A stretch of DNA of 8,847 nucleotides, taken from assembly GCA_028707015.1 (NCBI GenBank), contig JAQTVP010000062.1:1-8847 (forward strand). Direction: 5' to 3'. The notes beneath the pieces are model-generated. The model searched no databases. It worked only from the letters and a program-made list of their open reading frames with translations, and had not been told where the DNA came from. The translations under genes and the position numbers were made by a program. Positions within the stretch are counted from its first letter, which is position 1. Every line of letters begins with the position of its first letter. This document shows, piece by piece, positions 1-2,897 of this stretch. Source of the DNA: Dehalococcoidales bacterium. GTDB taxonomy: Bacteria; Chloroflexota; Dehalococcoidia; Dehalococcoidales; JAQTVP01.

Positions 1-49
1 TATCGATCAAATTCCGCATTCTTATTTCTACTGATGGATTAGTAATCAT
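1..49 (-). CDS. Probable endolysin, N-terminal 16 residues only (runs off window)
   Basis: An ATG at 49 reads to the window edge without a stop, giving MITNPSVEIRMRNLID. A near-perfect ribosome binding site (GGAGGTGA at 60-53) lies 3 to 4 bases upstream, so the start is well supported. Many Bacillota phage N-acetylmuramoyl-L-alanine amidases open with a VEIR/MEI-type phrase followed by a short conserved segment, and an endolysin is expected just after a holin. That makes a peptidoglycan-cutting lysis enzyme the likeliest product. Only 16 residues are visible and no catalytic residue can be seen, so the function is inferred from position and this faint resemblance. It lies directly downstream of the large structured RNA and could be translated from a read-through transcript or from the weak promoter at 71-99. 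Confidence 0.6.
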   Translation of the reverse strand, partial: MITNPSVEIRMRNLID

Positions 50-70
50 TCTTCACCTCCTTCCAAAAAT

Positions 71-99
71 TTTATACAGCTTTGTAAATGGGGCGATAA
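71..99 (-). promoter_or_regulatory. Weak candidate promoter for the probable endolysin gene
   Basis: A TATAAA box at 76-71 is preceded, 17 bases upstream, by TTATCG at 99-94, a poor match to TTGACA (3 of 6). Initiation would fall around 64 and give a very short leader just containing the GGAGGTGA site. The region is AT-rich, so this could be chance. Confidence 0.25.
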
Positions 100-137
100 A
101 AAATAAAGAAGAGGTTCAGGTGCCAGCCCAACCAAAA
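98..137 (-). terminator. Possible 3' end of the large RNA (weak hairpin plus U-rich tract)
   Basis: On the minus strand a short imperfect hairpin (GGTT at about 133-130 with AACC at 115-112, plus an inner GG/CC) is followed by a T-rich run, 111 to 98, reading TCTTCTTTATTTTTT. The hairpin alone is weak for an intrinsic terminator. Longer-range closing helices of the RNA may add to it, or transcription may partly read through into the endolysin gene. It is used here as the most probable 3' boundary. Confidence 0.4.
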
Positions 138-598
138 CTGGTCATTGAATAGCTTTATACTATCACCCGGGGAACGGTCTAATTACCGTCACTTTCGTGC
201 CTCCCGTCTTATCCTTGCGAATAAGCTCCCTCTTCATTAAAGAGTATGTAATAAATGCGAGTCCTACCAGAGGGCTTCCCCAATCCGGTTCTTGGCAATA
301 TTTTTATTGCCTTCTGTTTCCCTGGACGCGCTTGCCAAAGCTAACTAGTAAAGTGAACCATCCGACAAGATGATTCTTAACCCCGTGCACGAGGTCGCCT
401 TACTAGCCCCAGGTTATATCGGGTGTCTAATCCGATATAGGACTGCTAAAGTCAGGATATGTTCCTCGATCTTACGCCTGGAACCCTGCTGACCAAACCC
501 AAAGATGCGCTCATATTCAATTGTGGTATGTAATTTCGTTTAGCCGATTTTTCAGGACCAATGCCGGCGCATCAAACACCTCCCATAGATATGATAGA

Positions 599-684
599 GA
601 AAACAAAAAATGAGAACTACGTTCTCTCGCACCACGGCCCTAAGCATTGAATTGCTTACCCGTTAACGATCAAAAATAGTTCTC
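599..684 (-). promoter_or_regulatory. Attenuator-like switchable 5' domain of the large RNA
   Basis: GTTCTC at 617-612 can pair in two exclusive ways. Locally, GAGAAC at 626-621 closes a 6 bp hairpin with loop GTA, followed directly by a T-rich run (610-599), which has the form of an intrinsic terminator. Alternatively, the 5' end GAGAACTA at 684-677 pairs over 8 bp with TAGTTCTC at 619-612. That encloses a hairpin with a TAAGCA/TGCTTA stem and removes the terminator form. This geometry matches an attenuator. It could instead simply be the 5' closing helix of the RNA. Confidence 0.45.
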
Positions 685-690
685 CGTTCT

Positions 691-720
691 ATTATAGAAT
701 ATGTTTTTTTTGCGAAGCAA
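691..720 (-). promoter_or_regulatory. Promoter P2 for the large structured RNA
   Basis: A perfect TATAAT at 696-691 lies 18 bases after TTGCTT at 720-715 (3 of 6 to TTGACA). The spacer holds an 8-base A run followed by CAT. Initiation is expected near 685-683, exactly where the folded RNA begins. The element closely resembles P1 at 810-782 (about 24 of 30 aligned columns with one gap), which supports both as genuine, related promoters. The weak -35 and shared A run may mean dependence on a phage factor; that is inference. Confidence 0.65.
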
Positions 721-775
721 AAAGAAGAGCCTGACCGTGTCGTATGATTAGACGGCTCGTTAAGCTTTTGGCTCA
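717..775 (-). ncRNA. Candidate short structured RNA, about 60 nt, ending in a terminator-like stem
   Basis: Downstream of P1 the minus strand folds as GAGCC (774-770) with GGCTC (731-727), extendable outwards by AAGAG/TTCTT around one bulge. It encloses an inner helix of GCCGT (756-752) with ACGGT (738-734). The outer stem runs straight into a T-rich tract (726-718), so the stem doubles as a terminator and the tract abuts the -35 of P2. No tRNA features (no T-arm consensus, no 7-base anticodon loop) and no ORF are present. It may be an independent small RNA or merely a terminator for the 56-residue gene upstream. Confidence 0.35.
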
Positions 776-781
776 CTCTTC

Positions 782-810
782 ATTATAATAAATGTTTTTT
801 TCGCGAGCTA
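782..810 (-). promoter_or_regulatory. Promoter P1, near-copy of P2
   Basis: TATAAT at 787-782 lies 17 bases after TAGCTC (810-805). The spacer contains a 7-base A run and CAT in the same arrangement as P2. The box overlaps the stop codon of the 56-residue gene by its first three bases. Initiation near 775 would start at the first paired bases of the short RNA candidate. The -35 is a poor consensus match, so support comes mainly from the perfect -10 and the resemblance to P2. Confidence 0.5.
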
Positions 811-978
811 TTCGTCAACCGCTTTGATGACTGTCCAGTTATCTGCTGGAGTACCATAATAAATATGGTCATCAATTCGCACGTCAAAATATCTAGTATT
901 TAGAATCGTGTAGTCGGCGATAACCACACCAATCGCATCGCCACTTATATGCTTAACTTGATCCTGATATTCGGCCAT
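808..978 (-). CDS. Small phage protein of unknown function, 56 residues
   Basis: ATG at 978 follows a strong GGAGGAGGG site (about 988-980) and reads 56 codons to TAG at 810-808. The product begins MAEYQDQVKHISGDAIGVVI and ends ADNWTVIKAVDE. It has no signal peptide or membrane helix. Its alternating polar and hydrophobic pattern, with repeated aromatic residues (YFDVRIDDHIYYGTPADNW), suggests a small beta-barrel such as an SH3-like fold, but this is a guess from composition. It lies between a terminator-like hairpin (990-1025) and promoter P1. I do not recognise the family. The ribosome binding site and protein-like composition make the gene itself likely despite its size. Confidence 0.7.
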   Translation of the reverse strand: MAEYQDQVKHISGDAIGVVIADYTILNTRYFDVRIDDHIYYGTPADNWTVIKAVDE

Positions 979-989
979 CCCTCCTCCAT

Positions 990-1025
990 AAAAGAAAAAG
1001 AAGAAGGCGCGTTGTCACACGCGCC
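990..1025 (-). terminator. GC-rich hairpin and pyrimidine tract overlapping a stop codon
   Basis: GGCGCGT (1025-1019) pairs perfectly over 7 bp with ACGCGCC (1012-1006) around the loop GTGACA, followed by TTCTTCTTTTTCTTTT (1005-990). The TGA stop of the 93-residue gene lies mostly in the loop. The T tract is interrupted by C, so termination may be partial, leaving some transcript for the 56-residue gene, whose ribosome binding site begins right after the tract. Confidence 0.65.
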
Positions 1026-1296
1026 CTCGGATTATGAATCCTAATGCTTTCGATGCAATGACATGACTCCTCTCATGTTCAAGAATTAGTATGATTCCTA
1101 GAAGATTACACGCAACTATTGCAATGGTATCCGGACTTATACGTCGCTTATTTCTAAGCTCGTTTCGTCTTTCCATCATCGACAATACGTCGCCAATATC
1201 TTCTAGAGACTCAGCATCTTTCAACTGAACTTCGAGTTGTTCGTCAAATAACTTCTCCACATCAGAACGCCTATCCAGTTTTATGCGATTTAACAT
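1015..1296 (-). CDS. Small single-helix phage membrane protein, 93 residues
   Basis: ATG at 1296 follows AGGAGAAGG with good spacing. Residues 1-50 are highly charged and probably helical (an Asp/Glu/Arg-rich stretch). Residues about 55-73 (DTIAIVACNLLGIILILEH) form one membrane segment, followed by HVIASKALGFIIRGRV at the C-terminus. A closing pattern of ISPDTIA...NLLGI...ER..VI.SKALGF is one I recall from small proteins of Bacillota and actinobacterial phages found next to tail or lysis genes, with no proven function. Its place after the holin suggests a lysis accessory role such as a second holin or regulator, which is inference. The stop codon sits in a terminator-like hairpin. Confidence 0.8.
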   Translation of the reverse strand: MLNRIKLDRRSDVEKLFDEQLEVQLKDAESLEDIGDVLSMMERRNELRNKRRISPDTIAIVACNLLGIILILEHERSHVIASKALGFIIRGRV

Positions 1297-1360
1297 GCCT
1301 TCTCCTGTTTAAGAGTTCATCTTTCATTTAAGGCAATGTTTATACCGCGAAAGACATTCT

Positions 1361-1675
1361 TTACTTTACAACCTTGAAACTCACTGTCGATTTCTCAGCA
1401 AGTTTTTCAAGATCATCATTTAAAGCCAAGTCGTACGTAATCTTTCCGGTTTTTGCTGACGTCTTAATGTTAAGTTCCCCGTCCGTACTAGTTTCTGGCA
1501 ATCCTTTAAGACTAGTAAGCAGTGAGATCACCGCAGCAATGAGGCCAACTGATATAATTTCCCACCAGTTAATCTGCATGATATCGGTTACTTGCGACAC
1601 AACCAAAATCGACAAGGCTGCTTGTGCAAAAGTTTTAGCCGCACGAATACCAGCTGCTTTTAACCATATCAACAT
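1361..1675 (-). CDS. Phage holin, r1t-like, with C-terminal extension
   Basis: This 104-residue protein likely oligomerises in the cytoplasmic membrane to open it for the endolysin. The N-terminal part, IRAAKTFAQAALSILVV then INWWEIISVGLIAAVISLLT, follows the pattern of r1t-type holins: a basic-aromatic start, two membrane segments at about residues 17-34 and 37-55, and a short turn with Trp-Trp. Classic members end soon after the second segment. Here about 45 more residues follow (from GLPETSTDGEL to FKVVK), predicted as a small soluble, beta-rich tail. ATG at 1675 follows AAAGGAG at suitable distance and overlaps the preceding gene by 7 bases. The family call comes from pattern recall; holin function also fits the position before the probable endolysin. 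Confidence 0.8.
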   Translation of the reverse strand: MLIWLKAAGIRAAKTFAQAALSILVVSQVTDIMQINWWEIISVGLIAAVISLLTSLKGLPETSTDGELNIKTSAKTGKITYDLALNDDLEKLAEKSTVSFKVVK

Positions 1676-2013
1676 GCTTTATCTCCTTTATCTCTGTTAT
1701 AATGTTCTATAGGCTGCGGACGAATTGGTAGAGAATCCACTTGTTTAATAATTTTCTCTGCCGTACCGTTACCCCCCATTTTCGAATATGGTTTATAGAG
1801 ATAGTCTCTAATATTCTCATACTCAGCTTGGGTGAGCCAACCACGTTCAACATAGCACATACCGAGATAGATAATGCGATCATGACCCAAACCAATGAGC
1901 ATTTCACATTGCACATCCTTTTTATCTAGACGTCTTTGAATAAACGTCCAGAAACCAGATGTCGCCACTACTGATCCGAAGATGGTTATAATCATCGTCA
2001 TCCAAAGTTCCAT
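1669..2013 (-). CDS. Phage membrane-anchored protein upstream of holin, 114 residues
   Basis: ATG at 2013 follows AAAGGAAG. Residues about 4-24 form one membrane helix ending in WTFIQRRLDKKD, and the charged remainder would be cytoplasmic. The middle, MLIGLGHDRIIYLGMCYVERGW, leads into LTQAEYENIRDYLYKPY and MGGNGTAEKII. This arrangement recurs in hypothetical proteins next to holins in Bacillota phages, as far as I recall. The segment RGWLTQAEYENI resembles the short WFTKEDL-type motif of XkdX-like small tail proteins, but the protein is much longer than those. A role in lysis timing or as a partner of the holin is possible but unproven. It overlaps the holin start by 7 bases, so the two are probably translated together. 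Confidence 0.8.
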   Translation of the reverse strand: MELWMTMIITIFGSVVATSGFWTFIQRRLDKKDVQCEMLIGLGHDRIIYLGMCYVERGWLTQAEYENIRDYLYKPYSKMGGNGTAEKIIKQVDSLPIRPQPIEHYNRDKGDKAC

Positions 2014-2025
2014 AGGCGCTTCCTT

Positions 2026-2136
2026 TCAGGATTCCTCATCGGCAGCTGGGACAGCGGCTATATTAAATATAATATCTCCCTCTGTCTCTGGCAATTCTTC
2101 CTTGTTCCAAACTATAACATCGAATCTAATGATCAT
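2026..2136 (-). CDS. Tiny coupled ORF, 36 residues, unknown function
   Basis: ATG at 2136 overlaps the TAA stop of the preceding gene by one base (TAATG) and reads 36 codons to TGA at 2028-2026. The product is MIIRFDVIVWNKEELPETEG followed by DIIFNIAAVPAADEES. It is acidic with no membrane helix. No clear ribosome binding site is seen, so translation would depend on coupling. The same TAATG junction is used by the gene just upstream, and the ORF fills most of an otherwise empty gap before the next ribosome binding site. Those points favour a real gene; the short length is the main doubt. Confidence 0.55.
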   Translation of the reverse strand: MIIRFDVIVWNKEELPETEGDIIFNIAAVPAADEES

Positions 2137-2897
2137 TATGACCACGTCACATTCAATATTGTTTCCCGTGTTGGAGTCCCGGAAGCAATTGGACAACTAA
2201 GTTCTACTAATTCATATTGATTTAAAATTGGTGGTATTTTTTGTCTAAATCTATCTGTTGTAATATATAATTTAGTCCACCCCTCCCTTACAATATATTC
2301 CTTAAATATCTCTTGGGATATAAAGGATCGTTGAACCCATGTGCTATCGGACCAACTTGGATCATATGTCAAACTTGCTAGAAGTGGTAATTTGGCAACT
2401 TCATCTGGATGTAGCCAATTATATCTACAAATATCAAACGGTATCCAGTCTTCACTCCACCAACGAGAATAGTCCCATTCCTTAAAGTGAAATGGGTATA
2501 TTTCTAATGTAACTGGGTTTGGCATCGATGACGAGATATAATTTCTAGTCCATCCAGTTAAGACTACATCTGAAATAGTTGCAGTTTTTAGAACGCTCCT
2601 TGTATCGAACCACATAAATACTGGCCAAGCTGCGAATAAAGTGGACAATTTAATCTGTCCAATAGATACATATCTCATACCCTCATCTTGTGGATATAGG
2701 AAATATGGCTTATCAATATATATTCCGCCATAAGCAGTTTTATCATTTAAACAATTCATTACACGTTCATGTGTATTTGCTTCCATATCCCAAATAGCAA
2801 CTTGCCCATGTCTATCTGTGTCACCAAAATATGACCCATTCCAGTTACACTCTGAAGGGCCATCACGATTTGCTATTATACTTAGATCTATATCCAT
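2136..2897 (-). CDS. Trp-rich tail-associated protein, 253 residues
   Basis: I do not recognise this family. The best start is ATG at 2897, which overlaps the upstream stop (TAATG) and has GGAG 8 bases before it. A longer in-frame TTG start at 2930 lacks a ribosome binding site and lies inside the upstream gene. The protein has about 14 tryptophans (some 5.5%), clustered in KEWDYSRWWSEDWIPF and neighbouring segments, and no membrane helix or signal. The N-terminal third (NGSYFGDTDRHGQVAIWDME) has a turn-rich, beta-like pattern. The second half, from about residue 145, looks like a separate folded domain ending in YELVELSCPIASGTPTRETI. Its place directly after the tail hub protein suggests an accessory tail-tip or fibre protein, possibly carbohydrate-binding given the aromatic surface; that role is inferred. 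Confidence 0.8.
   Translation of the reverse strand: MDIDLSIIANRDGPSECNWNGSYFGDTDRHGQVAIWDMEANTHERVMNCLNDKTAYGGIYIDKPYFLYPQDEGMRYVSIGQIKLSTLFAAWPVFMWFDTRSVLKTATISDVVLTGWTRNYISSSMPNPVTLEIYPFHFKEWDYSRWWSEDWIPFDICRYNWLHPDEVAKLPLLASLTYDPSWSDSTWVQRSFISQEIFKEYIVREGWTKLYITTDRFRQKIPPILNQYELVELSCPIASGTPTRETILNVTWS

Larger units (their letters stand above)
98..685 (-). ncRNA. Large ornate structured phage RNA, ROOL-like (about 590 nt)
   Basis: This stretch has no ORF of note but very dense pairing on the minus strand. Helices seen: 684-677 with 619-612 (8 bp); 658-653 with 646-641; 573-567 with 510-504 (GATGCGC/GCGCATC); 493-489 with 455-451, enclosing 484-480 with 465-461; 439-432 with 422-415 (8 bp); 406-400 with 351-345, enclosing hairpins 394-381 and 376-355; 311-305 with 300-294; 289-284 with 271-266; 244-239 with 235-230; 225-219 with 214-208 capped by GCAA; 199-197 with 192-190 capped by GAAA; 189-185 with 178-174; 164-159 with 153-148. 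Six of these need G-U pairs that would be A-C mismatches on the plus strand, and both GNRA loops exist only on the minus strand. A TATAAT promoter sits at 720-691 and a U-rich end near 98. ROOL RNAs are known as roughly 580-nt RNAs of Bacillota phages and prophages, with no protein product and often near tRNA genes. Size and setting fit; GOLLD (usually longer) or a new class remain possible. That it is a structured RNA is well supported; the class name is inferred. Confidence 0.75.

Noticed and set aside
542..585. Mini-ORF MRRHWS with an upstream GGGAGGTG inside the large RNA
   Set aside because: Only six codons. Its ATG lies in the strong GATGCGC helix, so the SD-like match is probably part of RNA structure or chance.
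98..700. CRISPR array or direct-repeat array in the gene-free region
   Set aside because: No regularly spaced repeats. The only direct repeats are short (AUUCAAUG, AGAAC) and fit RNA pairing instead.
717..780. Possible tRNA or tRNA-like element with an AATCAT-containing loop
   Set aside because: No 7 bp acceptor stem with a CCA-side partner, no T-arm consensus, and no 7-base anticodon loop with purine 37. Kept only as a general structured RNA candidate.
1297..1360. Possible promoter or tiny ORF between holin and 93-residue gene
   Set aside because: A TATAAA is present, but the nearest TTG-type -35 is about 21 bases away, and the ORFs are only 3 to 5 codons long.
1374..1712. Plus-strand ORF opposite the holin
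   Set aside because: The minus-strand holin has a good ribosome binding site and family-like sequence; the plus frame has neither.
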